Origin: Kribbella catacumbae DSM 19601 | GTDB lineage: Bacteria > Actinomycetota > Actinomycetes > Propionibacteriales > Kribbellaceae | DNA: 64,000 nt | Direction: 5' to 3' | Assembly: GCF_000372465.1 (NCBI RefSeq) | Contig: NZ_AQUZ01000004.1 | Span: forward strand, 63,202 to 127,201 | Part shown: piece by piece, positions 24,650-33,332 of the stretch | Layout: each line of letters begins with the position of its first letter | Numbering within the stretch: position 1 is the first letter of the stretch | Made by a program: the position numbers and the translations under genes | Notes under the pieces: model-generated | What the model was told of the DNA's origin: nothing | What the model saw: only the letters and a program-made list of their open reading frames with translations | Database searches by the model: none

Positions 24650-25507
24650 ATGACCGCGACCGACTCCCAGACCGACACCGCGGCGCCGGCGGAGCCCGAG
24701 GCTCCTGCCGAGGCGCCCGGCCGCGTGCTGCCGGACGTCTTGCCGCTGCTGCCGGAGGACCCGCCCCGAGTGGGCGACTTCTGGCTCCGAGCGCGGCTGG
24801 GAGCGAACGCGGCGGGCTATCTGTACACAGCCAGTGACGAGACCGGCCGCGACGCCGTCGTCGCGATGATGACCGAAGGCTCGTCCGACGACGCGGCGGC
24901 ACGCGACCGATTCGTCACCGCGGTCGACGAACTGCCGCCCGACGTCGTGCTCGCCCACAACGACGCGGACGACGACGATCTGGCCCTCTGGGTCGCGCTC
25001 GGCCCCATCCGCCCGGACGACGGCTCGAGCGCCGCCGCCGACGAGCAGCTGATCGCCGAGCGGCGCGGCGAGGACGTGCTGTCGGCGGTCCTGATGGACC
25101 GGATCCCGCCGATGGGCCGGGTCCGCGGCCCGGACTTCCGGCACTACTGGGAGAACCGCCGCCGCCCGGGCCTGTTCCGGATCTGGCCGCTGCCGTGGCC
25201 GTCCGCGCTGCGCCCCGCCTCCTGGCTGGCCTTGTCGCTGTCGTTGCTGACGATGGCGATCATCATGGTGCTGGCGATCCTGATCGCCTGGCTGCTGTTC
25301 CGGAACTCCCCCGAGGTGGAGCCGGATCCGGTGATCCCGAGCCCGAGCAACACGGTCACGATCACCGTCACGCCGACCACACCACCGCCCGGCACCGGAT
25401 CGACCGGGCCCGGTTCGCCGTCCGTATCGCCGACCACCACGGTCCCCCGGCCAGGATCACCGGGCACAGGGTCGCCAGGCCCAGTGGAGCCCAGCGACCG
25501 CTTCTGA
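24650..25507 (+). CDS. Membrane protein with a degenerate protein-kinase N-lobe
   Basis: A protein of 285 aa. Residues about 41-90 (VGDFWLRARLGANAAGYLYT, then a VVAMM strand, then ARDRFVTAVDEL) align by eye with the start of Hanks-type Ser/Thr kinases: glycine-rich loop, VAIK strand and helix C. The loop glycines are lost and no VAIK Lys is present, and no C-lobe (HRD, DFG) follows. A transmembrane helix lies at about 193-222 and the outer tail is Pro/Thr/Gly rich. It is probably not an active kinase. The ATG at 24650 is preceded by an in-frame GTG at 24632. A long inverted repeat starts nine bases after the stop. Confidence 0.75.
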   Translation: MTATDSQTDTAAPAEPEAPAEAPGRVLPDVLPLLPEDPPRVGDFWLRARLGANAAGYLYTASDETGRDAVVAMMTEGSSDDAAARDRFVTAVDELPPDVVLAHNDADDDDLALWVALGPIRPDDGSSAAADEQLIAERRGEDVLSAVLMDRIPPMGRVRGPDFRHYWENRRRPGLFRIWPLPWPSALRPASWLALSLSLLTMAIIMVLAILIAWLLFRNSPEVEPDPVIPSPSNTVTITVTPTTPPPGTGSTGPGSPSVSPTTTVPRPGSPGTGSPGPVEPSDRF

Positions 25508-25515
25508 CCCTGACT

Positions 25516-25608
25516 CACCTGATCATTCGCCCCCTTTTCACCCTCGCCATCGATCCGACCGCGCCGGACTGCAGGCGAAGAGGGTGAAAAGGGGGCGAAT
25601 GATCAGGT
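25516..25608. repeat. Second copy of the dispersed long inverted repeat
   Basis: The left arm (25516-25545, CACCTGATCATTCGCCCCC onward) and the right arm (25580-25608) are almost perfectly complementary over 28-29 bp. The arm sequence equals that after accD at 12.5 kb, while the loop differs. It fills the space between two convergent genes, touching both stop codons within ten bases, as a bidirectional terminator would. Confidence 0.88.
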
Positions 25609-25610
25609 TG

Positions 25611-25865
25611 TCAGCCGGCCGCGCCGGCCTTGGTGCGGAACAAGCTGAGCAGCCCGATCAGGCTGACGATCGCCCAGCTGCCTTCCAGCAGCAGGAAGCC
25701 CCAGGAGCTTTCAACAGCCGCGATCACGGCGAGGACGCTCGAACCAAGCAGGTTCAGCAGCTGGTAGGACAGCGTCTTTTGTTCGAGCCGGCCCGCCTGC
25801 GCGGCCGCGAAGGCCACCAGCACGGTCAGGGCTCCTACGATCTCCACCACATCGACGACATGCAT
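25611..25865 (-). CDS. Small three-helix membrane protein (CBU_0592-like)
   Basis: A protein of 84 aa. Hydrophobic stretches at about 8-24, 35-50 and 54-75 give two or three helices. The pattern [19 protein letters not shown] and [19 protein letters not shown] is that of the CBU_0592 family of small membrane proteins, whose function is unknown. It ends with the dispersed inverted repeat and is followed upstream by the terminator of the beta-helix gene, so it is probably transcribed alone. Confidence 0.82.
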   Translation of the reverse strand: MHVVDVVEIVGALTVLVAFAAAQAGRLEQKTLSYQLLNLLGSSVLAVIAAVESSWGFLLLEGSWAIVSLIGLLSLFRTKAGAAG

Positions 25866-25928
25866 GCGCTCGGCCCTCCAGGGGCCGGCGTCGTCTTGTC
25901 GTCCACCGGGTACGGCGCCATCTCGTCC

Positions 25929-25955
25929 GGAGGCCCGCCGATTCGGCGGACCTCC
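25929..25955. terminator. Hairpin terminator of the beta-helix gene
   Basis: GGAGGCCCGCCG (25929-25940), loop ATT, then CGGCGGACCTCC (25944-25955): 12 bp with one mismatch, 23 nt after the stop of the minus-strand gene. Confidence 0.7.
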
Positions 25956-25977
25956 GTCCAGGATATCAACGCCTTGG

Positions 25978-28257
25978 CTACAAAGAGTTCCTGATCGCGG
26001 TGGCCTTCGTCACCAACTGGGTGGCCGCCGCCGCCGGGATCTTCTTCCCAGACTGAGACTTCACCTCGAGGATGAACCCGTTCAGGAAGGCCTTCGCGGC
26101 CGGCTTGTGGTTCGCCTTGATCGCGGCCCGCGCCAGTTCCAGCTTGAGCACCAGCAGCGTCTCGAGCGGCTTGTACAGGTGCAGCGCCTTGACCTCGGCG
26201 ATCAGAGCCTTCAGCGCAAGGTCCGGGCTCGGCGGCACGACCGTCTCGACGAACTCGACCGATCCCGCGTCACAGTTCGCACCGAGCGGCCGGGCCTGCA
26301 ACCGCTGGTCGTCCTCGATCGTGCAGTTCACCACCGGAACGCGGCCACCGAGCGGACTGGTTGCCCCGGGCAACCGCCCGGCCGGGTAGCCGTTGGTGAG
26401 CGGACCCAGTTGCGGGTCCGCGGCGGTCACCAGGTCGGAGGCGATCGTGCCGCAGGTGGCATCCCGCAGTACGGAGAAGCCGCCGGAGCTTCCGTTGAAG
26501 GCGCCGCCGACGCCGGCGCACGAAGTACCGGTGATCGGCAGGACCAACGCGCTCCGGCTGATCGCGACGGATGCGGTCGGTACGGCGGCGATGTGCGCGC
26601 CGGTGGTCGCCGTGTCGTCGGCCATCGTCACGTGGTTGAGGTTGACGCTGGTCGCCGTGGTGAAGTTGAGCCCGCCACCGACCGTCGCCGTGTTGCCGTT
26701 GACGGTGCTGTTCAGCAGGGTGGCCGTGATCGCCGAGATCCGCGCGCCACCGCCGGTCCCAGCCGCCGGTACGACGGAGTTGTCGTTGATCGTCGCCTTG
26801 TCGAACTTGACCACCTCGGCCGACAGGTCGAGCCCCGCACCGTTGGCGGCGTGGTTGTCGTAGTACTTCCCGCCGTCGAAGGTGGTCTGGAACGCGGAGC
26901 CGACCTTCACGCCACCACCGTTGCCGGTCGCGGTGTTGCCCGAGATGATCGGCTGGAAACCGTTGACCGAGCCGACGCTCAAGGCAAAGACGCCGCCACC
27001 GTCGGTACCGGCCGTGTTGTTCTGGATCTCGTCCGAGTCCAGCGACATCGCCGAGGACGGGCCGGGCGTGAGGAAGGCCAGACCGCCACCGCGCAGGGTG
27101 GCCGTGTTGCCGATCAGGCTGCCCTTGTAGCTGCTGTAGTTGCCGACTCCGATCGAGACGCCACCGCCATCGCCGGCCGAGATGTTGTTGTCGATCGGCG
27201 TCCGGTCGATGTACGTCGTGGCGGTGTTGCCGCCGTCCTCGACCAGCACCGGCGTGACGGACAGACCGCCGCCGGAGGCGTTGCTCTTGTTGCCGCTGAT
27301 CCCGGACAGCACGATGCTGATCGACGAGGCCGGCGTCCCGTTGCGCTCCGACATCGAGAAGGAGATGCCGCCGAGCGCATCGACCGCGGTGAGCCCGTTG
27401 CCGGAGACGCCGCTGGAGTACATGGTCAGCCCACCACAGTTGCCGCAGCGGATGCCGACCCGGCCGTTGTTCTGGATCTGGGTGAAGTTGATCGACATCT
27501 TGTTGGCCGGGAAGCCCTGACCGGTGTTGCTGATGCCTGCGCGGGTGTTGTTCGAGATGGTCGAGTTGTCGATCTGCAGCGGGTAGCCGTCGACCAGCGA
27601 GAGGCCCGAGCCGGTGTTGTCCGAGATCGTCGTACCGTCCAGCTTCGCCGAGCAGTTGTCACAGCTGACGATGCTGCCGGTGTTGTGGTGCAGATTGCTG
27701 CCGTTCAAGGTCAGCCGGTACGGCGTGATGCCGTGGTCCCAGCTGGACCAGACGACCGAGCCGCCCGGTGACAGCACGTTGCGGATCTCGACGTTTGCCA
27801 GCAGCAACTCGCTGTCCGAGCGGACCGCGGCACCCTCCAGCGCGGTCGCCGCGGCGTTCGGGCCGCCGTCGATGATCAGGTCCTGGAGCTCGAGCCGGCC
27901 GGCATGGTCGGTGCTGTCGATGATGGCTGTCGCGTCGCAGCTCTGGTCGATCGTCGAACCGTTGCCCTGGACAACCAGTTCGTGGCCCTCGGCATGGGTG
28001 AGCGGCCCGGTGCAGTTGGTCAGCTGGTAGGTCTGCGCGGCGCCGAGCGCGATGACGTCGTCGACGCCGTTCGAGCCGGCGGTCGCGAACGCCTCCCGCA
28101 GCGAGGTCTGCCCATCACCCCCGTCGACCGTGTCGGCCGTCGTGGTGACGGTAATGGTGGCGGCCGAAGCGGCTGGCGCGACAACCGCGACCAGGCCGGA
28201 GCCGAGCAGCCCGGCCAGCGCGGCGGCGCGCAGGCAGGACCCAGTGATTCTGGACAT
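25978..28257 (-). CDS. Secreted right-handed beta-helix protein with CSLREA start and FIMAH tail
   Basis: A protein of 759 aa. The signal peptide covers about 1-32 (ending VVAPAASAA). [22 protein letters not shown] is the CSLREA-type N-terminal motif. The body is a long parallel beta-helix made of repeats rich in N, G, T and S (for example [31 protein letters not shown]), as in Pbp1/pectate-lyase-like proteins. The last about 75 residues ([21 protein letters not shown] to the end) match the FIMAH domain found in secreted actinobacterial enzymes. No catalytic residues can be assigned, so surface binding or polysaccharide cleavage are both possible. GGGGGGA precedes the ATG. Confidence 0.88.
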   Translation of the reverse strand: MSRITGSCLRAAALAGLLGSGLVAVVAPAASAATITVTTTADTVDGGDGQTSLREAFATAGSNGVDDVIALGAAQTYQLTNCTGPLTHAEGHELVVQGNGSTIDQSCDATAIIDSTDHAGRLELQDLIIDGGPNAAATALEGAAVRSDSELLLANVEIRNVLSPGGSVVWSSWDHGITPYRLTLNGSNLHHNTGSIVSCDNCSAKLDGTTISDNTGSGLSLVDGYPLQIDNSTISNNTRAGISNTGQGFPANKMSINFTQIQNNGRVGIRCGNCGGLTMYSSGVSGNGLTAVDALGGISFSMSERNGTPASSISIVLSGISGNKSNASGGGLSVTPVLVEDGGNTATTYIDRTPIDNNISAGDGGGVSIGVGNYSSYKGSLIGNTATLRGGGLAFLTPGPSSAMSLDSDEIQNNTAGTDGGGVFALSVGSVNGFQPIISGNTATGNGGGVKVGSAFQTTFDGGKYYDNHAANGAGLDLSAEVVKFDKATINDNSVVPAAGTGGGARISAITATLLNSTVNGNTATVGGGLNFTTATSVNLNHVTMADDTATTGAHIAAVPTASVAISRSALVLPITGTSCAGVGGAFNGSSGGFSVLRDATCGTIASDLVTAADPQLGPLTNGYPAGRLPGATSPLGGRVPVVNCTIEDDQRLQARPLGANCDAGSVEFVETVVPPSPDLALKALIAEVKALHLYKPLETLLVLKLELARAAIKANHKPAAKAFLNGFILEVKSQSGKKIPAAAATQLVTKATAIRNSL

Positions 28258-28325
28258 TTGACATCCCCCCACAGGAATCGAAGGCAACAGAATCGCCCAG
28301 CCCTGTGGTGGCTGACAAGAGGTGG

Positions 28326-29216
28326 CTAAGCCAGAAGTCTCAGGAGTTCTTCATCACGCCACAGGTCGGCGGGAACCGATTGCCGGACCAACGCCGCGTC
28401 GGCCCGGATCTCGGCCTGGCTGGCGGCGCCGATCAGCACCGAGCTGACCGCGGAATGCCTGCCAGGGAAGGCCAATGCGGCCTGCGGCAGCGACACGCCG
28501 TACCGCTCGCAGACGGCCGAGATGCGGCGCGCCAGGATGACGCCAGGGTCAGTCGCTTGTTTGGATCGATCGATCTGCAGCACCTGCCTGCTCAGTACTC
28601 CGGACGCGATCGCCAGGACGCCTTTCGCCTGGCAGCGATCCAGGAGCGGTGTCGCCGAGCGGTCGAGCAGCGAGTACTGCCCGGCCAGCAGGACCGCGTC
28701 GAGCTCGGTGTCGCGGACGAACCGATCGAGCAGTTGCCAGTCATCCGCGGCCACCCCGATTCCGGCGATCGACCGCTCCGCGCGCAGCTCGTGGAGGACC
28801 GGATACGCCTCCGCGATCGCCTGCTGCCAGTGCTCCCCCGGGTCGTGCAGGAAGACCAGGTCGACGTCCAGGCCGAGCCTGTCACGGCTTTCGGCGAGCG
28901 AGCTGCGAATGCCGTCGGCGGAGAAGTCCGCAGTACCGTCGACTGTCCGGCCGACCTTGGTGGAGAGCAGGTAGTCCCCACGTGGCCGACGGCCGAGCGC
29001 AGTACCGAAGCGCTCTTCGGAGCGTCCGCGGCCGTAGCGCGGAGCGGTGTCGAAGTACCGGATCCCGGCCTGGTACGCCGCGTCGATGGTGGCCGTCGCG
29101 GCCGCGTCCCCGTCCGGGCTCGGTAGGTCGCCGATCGGCGATCCGCCGAGCCCGAACCGGGGCAGCCGGAACTTGGTCGCGGTCAACGGGCTGAGAACGT
29201 GGCTGGGAGCGGGCAT
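28326..29216 (-). CDS. Aldo/keto reductase (D-threo-aldose 1-dehydrogenase-like)
   Basis: A protein of 296 aa. The catalytic tetrad is visible: Asp in YFDTAPRYG, Tyr in the same block, Lys in LLSTKVGR and His in VFLHDPG. SEERFGTAL and the C-terminal SSVLIGAASQAEI (NADP site) are typical. Family members oxidise L-fucose or D-arabinose or reduce aldehydes with NAD(P)H. The ATG at 29216 has GGAGG seven bases upstream. No operon partner is apparent; the gene upstream of it is a relic. Confidence 0.92.
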   Translation of the reverse strand: MPAPSHVLSPLTATKFRLPRFGLGGSPIGDLPSPDGDAAATATIDAAYQAGIRYFDTAPRYGRGRSEERFGTALGRRPRGDYLLSTKVGRTVDGTADFSADGIRSSLAESRDRLGLDVDLVFLHDPGEHWQQAIAEAYPVLHELRAERSIAGIGVAADDWQLLDRFVRDTELDAVLLAGQYSLLDRSATPLLDRCQAKGVLAIASGVLSRQVLQIDRSKQATDPGVILARRISAVCERYGVSLPQAALAFPGRHSAVSSVLIGAASQAEIRADAALVRQSVPADLWRDEELLRLLA

Positions 29217-29290
29217 GTTCTTGTCCTCCCTAGTGCGGCACCACTACCAGCATCCGTGTTTTGCGACCACATCGCACCTCGAAACTTCGG

Positions 29291-29440
29291 TCAGCGTCCC
29301 GAGGCGTACAGGGTGCGCACCTCCTCCGCGCCGAGGCTCCGGTCGAAGAAGTGGACCTGGTCGACGGTTCCGTCCAGGTAGTCGACCGAGTTGCCGCCGA
29401 ACTTGGCTCGGCCGATCACGGCGTTCCCGGTCGAGGATGG
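29291..29440 (-). pseudogene. C-terminal relic of a LamG-domain protein
   Basis: The frame ending at the TGA 29291-29293 encodes IGRAKFGGNSVDYLDGTV then DQVHFFDRSLGAEEVRTLYA, the last two strands and the conserved ending of a laminin-G/concanavalin-like domain. The frame is closed upstream by the stop of the lactonase gene (29465), so at most about 57 residues remain and there is no start. It looks like the 3' stump of a deleted secreted protein gene. Confidence 0.7.
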
Positions 29441-29464
29441 CAAGAGTTCAGCCAAAACCAAACA

Positions 29465-30571
29465 TCAGCCCGGGAGTACGCAGACCGGGATCGGCGCGGA
29501 GAACGAGGTCTTGGGCGTCAGCCCGCCGGTCCGGGCGTCGACCTGGAAGGTAGCGATGTTGTTCGACTTCTGGTTGGAAACGAACATCAGTTGCCCGGTC
29601 GGATCCAGCGTCACATGGCGTGGCCAGTCGCCGCCGCAGGACGGCGTACCGATCCGGCGCAGGTATGCTCCCCCGGGCTCGACGGCGAAGACGGCGACGC
29701 TGTTGTGGCCGCGATTGGTCAGGTAGACGAACCGTCCGTCCGGCGACACGATCACCTCGCCGGGGTAGTTCGCCGGCGAGCCGGCCGGGATCGTGGACTG
29801 CGCCGCGCCAGGAGTGATCTTGCCGGTCGATCCGTCGTACCGGCAGACGGTGATCGTGCTGTCCAGTTCGCCGGCGACGTAGGCGTAGCGGCCGTTCGGG
29901 TGGAAGGCGAGGTGGCGTGGTCCGGCGCCGGCCTTCACCTTCGCCTGGCTTCGCAACGTGAGCTTGCCGTTGGCAATCGTGTAGGTGTAGATCGAGTCGG
30001 TGCCCAGGTCGACGGCCAGGACGTAGTTGCCGGTCGGATCCTGCAGCACCTGATGGGCATGGGGTGCCGCGCCTGCGTGCTTGACCAGATCGGTTTGTTG
30101 CCCAAGGCTCCCGTCGGCCCGGACCGGATGGACGGCGAGGTCGCCGGAGCTGTAGTTGGCGCTCACGAGGTATTTGCCGTTGGCAACCAGATCCAGATGA
30201 CAGGGCGCGGATCCACCGTTGGGCTGACGATTGAGTACCCGCAGCTTGCCGGGTGAGTCCACGGCGATCGCGGTGACGCCGCCCGGCGCCTGCTCGTTGA
30301 CGGCGTACAGGCTGCGGCCCGAACGGGACAGGATCAGGAAGGACGGGTTCTGTACGCCGGCCAGCACGCCGGTCGAGGTGAGCTGGCCGGACGCCACGTC
30401 GTACGACGCCAGCCCGATGCCGGTGCCCCCACCTGGCGAGGCCGTGTAGGTGCCGAGATACAGCGTCGAACTGGCTCGGCATTTGGCCGAGGCTGGCGTG
30501 GCCATCCCGACTGCTGCGCTGCCGACGGCAGCGGCGGTGAGTCCGAGGAAACGGCGGCGGCTCGTACCCAT
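29465..30571 (-). CDS. Tat-exported lactonase-family beta-propeller protein
   Basis: A protein of 368 aa. The N-terminus is a twin-arginine signal, TSRRRFLGLTAAAVG, with cleavage near ASA at about residue 29. The mature part is a seven-bladed propeller of the 6-phosphogluconolactonase/carboxymuconate cyclase family (LYLGTYTASPGGGTGI, NPSFLILSRSGRSLYAVNE, GPRHLAFHPNGRYAYV, GEVIVSPDGRFVYLTNRG, PRHVTLDPTGQLMFV). It may hydrolyse lactones outside the cell. The immediate downstream DNA is the LamG relic in the same phase, so read-through would append it. Confidence 0.92.
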   Translation of the reverse strand: MGTSRRRFLGLTAAAVGSAAVGMATPASAKCRASSTLYLGTYTASPGGGTGIGLASYDVASGQLTSTGVLAGVQNPSFLILSRSGRSLYAVNEQAPGGVTAIAVDSPGKLRVLNRQPNGGSAPCHLDLVANGKYLVSANYSSGDLAVHPVRADGSLGQQTDLVKHAGAAPHAHQVLQDPTGNYVLAVDLGTDSIYTYTIANGKLTLRSQAKVKAGAGPRHLAFHPNGRYAYVAGELDSTITVCRYDGSTGKITPGAAQSTIPAGSPANYPGEVIVSPDGRFVYLTNRGHNSVAVFAVEPGGAYLRRIGTPSCGGDWPRHVTLDPTGQLMFVSNQKSNNIATFQVDARTGGLTPKTSFSAPIPVCVLPG

Positions 30572-30662
30572 GACACATCCTCCGAGCTTTTAGGTGATCG
30601 TCCGACCACATAGGGTGGCCTAGCTCGGAGGATGTGGCAAGGGGTACAACCTGAGTTGCAGG

Positions 30663-32246
30663 TTACGCAACAGGGATGCTGAGCCATGAGGGGTCGGTGG
30701 CGGGGGAACTGAAGCTCACGGTGCTGCCGAGCTTGCTGCGGCCGAGGTAGCGCGGATCGACGGTGTCGACGACCAGGACCAGATGATGCCCGGCGGGCAC
30801 CTCCCAACTCGTCGACTCCAGCCGGAAGTCGAGCGTCTTGGGCTGCCCAACTGTTGCCCCGCGCAACGTATAGGGCTTGTGCGAGACGAGTGATCCGACG
30901 CCCAGCGCGTCAACGTCGTACAGGTAGGCGAAGAGCGAGGTGTCGCGCGCGCTGGGCGTGACGGTCACGTGCAAACGCGGAGTTCCGTTGATCACCGTCC
31001 TGGAGCTGTACGCCGGTCCGGACCACACGCCCGCGAAGGTGCGATCGACGAACGGTATGGCGACGCCGACCGGGATCGACAGCAGCCCTTGCAGAGCGCC
31101 GGAAACGAGCACCACACCGCTATCCGCGACCGTGGGGACGCCTGCGCCGATGCCGTTGGACCAGCCGGTGGATGCATTGGCCTGCAAGGCGCCAGTGCGC
31201 GACAAGCCGGCCGGCTTGGTCAGGTACGACGTCTTGGGCGAGCCGACGGCGGCCCAGTCGGAGTAGCCGCGCCAGACATTGCGCTGCGACTTCAACTGGA
31301 CGGGCGACTCTTGGTCGGCGCCGTTGTCCGCGCCGGTGAGGAAGTGCTTCAGCCAGGGCGCGAGCTCGTCCCAGATCTCGTTGGGCAGGCCGATAGCACC
31401 GGTCACCTCGGGGGTGGAGTGGTCGCCATGCGCGAGGTGCAACCGCTTCGGCCCGGTCAGCCGGGTGAAGAAGTCCGTGTACTGCGTGGGCGGGAAGATC
31501 GAGTCCTCGAAGGCGTTGGCGAGGAAGACGGCCGGGCGGTTCGCGTCGATCCGGTCGACCACGGTCGCCGCCGAGCGCACCGGCGCGAGCGCCTTCGCAT
31601 CGGCCACCGCGCCATCGAAGTCGCCGCTGATGAACTTGGTCTGCAAGGTCTGCATCTCCGGCCCGGGCCGGCCGGTGAGGTTGCCAAGGGCAAGCAGTGC
31701 GGCGACCGCCTGCAGGTTGACCGTCTCGTTGGGGTCCAGCGAGGCGATCAGGTCGGCCCAACCGCTGAGCGCACCGACCGCCTTGATCCGTGGGTCCTGC
31801 GCACTGGCCAGCAGCGAGATGCCGGCGCCGTACGAGATGCCGACCGAAGCGACCCGACTGGTGTCGGCCGGCGTGTGCTCGGCGGCCCAGTCGATCACTT
31901 CGGTGACATCGGCAACGGTCGGCGGACCCGCGATGTCGATGCCGCCGGCGGAGTCCCAGAACCCGCGGCTGGAGTACGAGATGACCTGGAACCCGGCCTT
32001 GGCGAGCTTGCTGCCCTGGCCGACGTATTCGAGATTCGGCACACCCCAGCTGGACGGCATCACCACGAGCGGGAACGGACCGGCACCTTGCCCGGTCGGG
32101 GTGAGCACGACGGCACCGATCTCGGTACCACCCGCGCCGGGGATGCGCTGGTACGCCGTACTGAAGCCGGGCGCGGCCTGCGCCGGGGCGGGGGCGAGAC
32201 CGACGCTCGCGATCAGGACGGCAAGGGCGACCACGAGTCTGCGCAT
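30663..32246 (-). CDS. Secreted S15/CocE-type alpha/beta hydrolase
   Basis: A protein of 527 aa. The signal peptide is residues 1-24 (ending APAQA). The alpha/beta-hydrolase core has the nucleophile elbow VGISYGAG at about residue 140, an acid in NAFEDSIFPP and the His in HLAHGDHSTPE. The last about 190 residues form the jelly-roll found at the C-terminus of X-Pro dipeptidyl-peptidase and cocaine esterase-like enzymes (GHHLVLVVDTVDPRYLG). It probably cleaves peptides or esters outside the cell. It is a single gene between others on the same strand. Confidence 0.9.
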   Translation of the reverse strand: MRRLVVALAVLIASVGLAPAPAQAAPGFSTAYQRIPGAGGTEIGAVVLTPTGQGAGPFPLVVMPSSWGVPNLEYVGQGSKLAKAGFQVISYSSRGFWDSAGGIDIAGPPTVADVTEVIDWAAEHTPADTSRVASVGISYGAGISLLASAQDPRIKAVGALSGWADLIASLDPNETVNLQAVAALLALGNLTGRPGPEMQTLQTKFISGDFDGAVADAKALAPVRSAATVVDRIDANRPAVFLANAFEDSIFPPTQYTDFFTRLTGPKRLHLAHGDHSTPEVTGAIGLPNEIWDELAPWLKHFLTGADNGADQESPVQLKSQRNVWRGYSDWAAVGSPKTSYLTKPAGLSRTGALQANASTGWSNGIGAGVPTVADSGVVLVSGALQGLLSIPVGVAIPFVDRTFAGVWSGPAYSSRTVINGTPRLHVTVTPSARDTSLFAYLYDVDALGVGSLVSHKPYTLRGATVGQPKTLDFRLESTSWEVPAGHHLVLVVDTVDPRYLGRSKLGSTVSFSSPATDPSWLSIPVA

Positions 32247-32321
32247 CGGTTGACCTCCGGGGCGGGGGTTACTGGTCAGTTTTACCGAAGGGTAACCACG
32301 GAGCCCTGGTGTGTCACTAGC

Positions 32322-33236
32322 TCAGAACGCGTCGATTCCCGTGGCCTCCACGGACCACGCCCACAGCCGCTGGGCCAGCTCGGGGTCCCGGGCTGCTTTG
32401 GTCGGGTGGACCAGCTTCGGCTTGCCGCGGTACTCGAAGAACGACGGGCCGTAGTACGAGCCGGGTCGCACGCCGGGCATCGTCGCGGCGTACAGGCTGG
32501 GCCAGGCGCCCGCCGCGGCGGACTGGGCGACGAGCTTGGTGCCGAAGCCCATGATGCGGGCCTCCAGGTTGGCGCCGCCCAGTTGCGGACCTGACGTCTG
32601 CAGGTGAGTTCGCGCGTAGCCGGGATGGGCGCCGAGACTGAGGAGCGGCGTGCCGGCTGCTCGCGCGCGGCGGTCGAGCTCGGACATGAACAGCAGGTTG
32701 GCCAGCTTGGACTTCCCGTAGGCGTCCCATTTCGCGTAACCGTTCTCGGCCCGGAGGTCGCTCTGCCTGATGGTGCTGACGGTCTTGTGCATGAACGAGC
32801 TGACCGTCACGACCCGGGGGCTCTCGGCCTTGAGCAGCAACGGCAGCAAGCGGGCGGTTATGGCAAAGTGGCCGAGATGGTTGGTGCCGACCTGCAACTC
32901 GAACCCGTCGGCGGTCTGCCGGTACGGCGTCGCCATCACGCCGGCGTTGTTCACGAGGAGGTCCAGGCGATCGTGCTTGAACTGCTCAGCAGCGGTCTTC
33001 ACGCTGGTCAGGTCGGCGAGGTCGAGCTCGAGGATCTCGGGCTCCGCCCGACCGGAGGCGGCGGCGAGTCTGGCGGCCGCCTGCAGGGACTTCTCCGGGT
33101 TGCGCGCCGCGATGATCACCTCGGCGCCGTGCTTGAGGAGTTCGAGAGCGGTCTCGTAGCCGAGTCCACTGGTCGCGCCGGTGACGAGGGCGCGCCGTCC
33201 GGTCAGGTCTGGGATGTCCGCAGTGCTCCAGCTCAT
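32322..33236 (-). CDS. Short-chain dehydrogenase/reductase (retinol dehydrogenase-like)
   Basis: A protein of 304 aa. Cofactor motif VTGATSGLGYETA at about residues 18-30 and NNAGVM at about 90-95. The active site is YGKSKLANLL (YxxxK), with a Ser in VVTVSSFMHK. The C-terminal AHPGYARTHLQ is common in WWOX/RDH-type SDRs. I used the ATG at 33236 because the ORF further upstream has no ribosome site. The start codon is part of an 11-bp palindrome (see the separate entry), so translation or transcription may be regulated there. Confidence 0.92.
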   Translation of the reverse strand: MSWSTADIPDLTGRRALVTGATSGLGYETALELLKHGAEVIIAARNPEKSLQAAARLAAASGRAEPEILELDLADLTSVKTAAEQFKHDRLDLLVNNAGVMATPYRQTADGFELQVGTNHLGHFAITARLLPLLLKAESPRVVTVSSFMHKTVSTIRQSDLRAENGYAKWDAYGKSKLANLLFMSELDRRARAAGTPLLSLGAHPGYARTHLQTSGPQLGGANLEARIMGFGTKLVAQSAAAGAWPSLYAATMPGVRPGSYYGPSFFEYRGKPKLVHPTKAARDPELAQRLWAWSVEATGIDAF

Positions 33237-33262
33237 GCGCCCACAGTAGTGGTGGGCGCATG
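33234..33262. promoter_or_regulatory. Palindrome over the dehydrogenase start codon
   Basis: CATGCGCCCAC (33234-33244) and GTGGGCGCATG (33252-33262) are exact inverted copies around AGTAGTG. The left arm includes the start codon of the dehydrogenase. It is a likely operator or a hairpin masking the start. Confidence 0.65.
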
Positions 33263-33332
33263 AGCCGGTGCACTCCCAGCTATTGAGCTTTATCTGTAGT
33301 GTCTCCGGCAGAACTACCACGGAGGGTAATCT

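Noticed and set aside
25864..27771. A 635-residue plus-strand frame
   Set aside because: Antisense to the beta-helix gene; Arg/Asp/Val-rich shadow with no recognisable domain.
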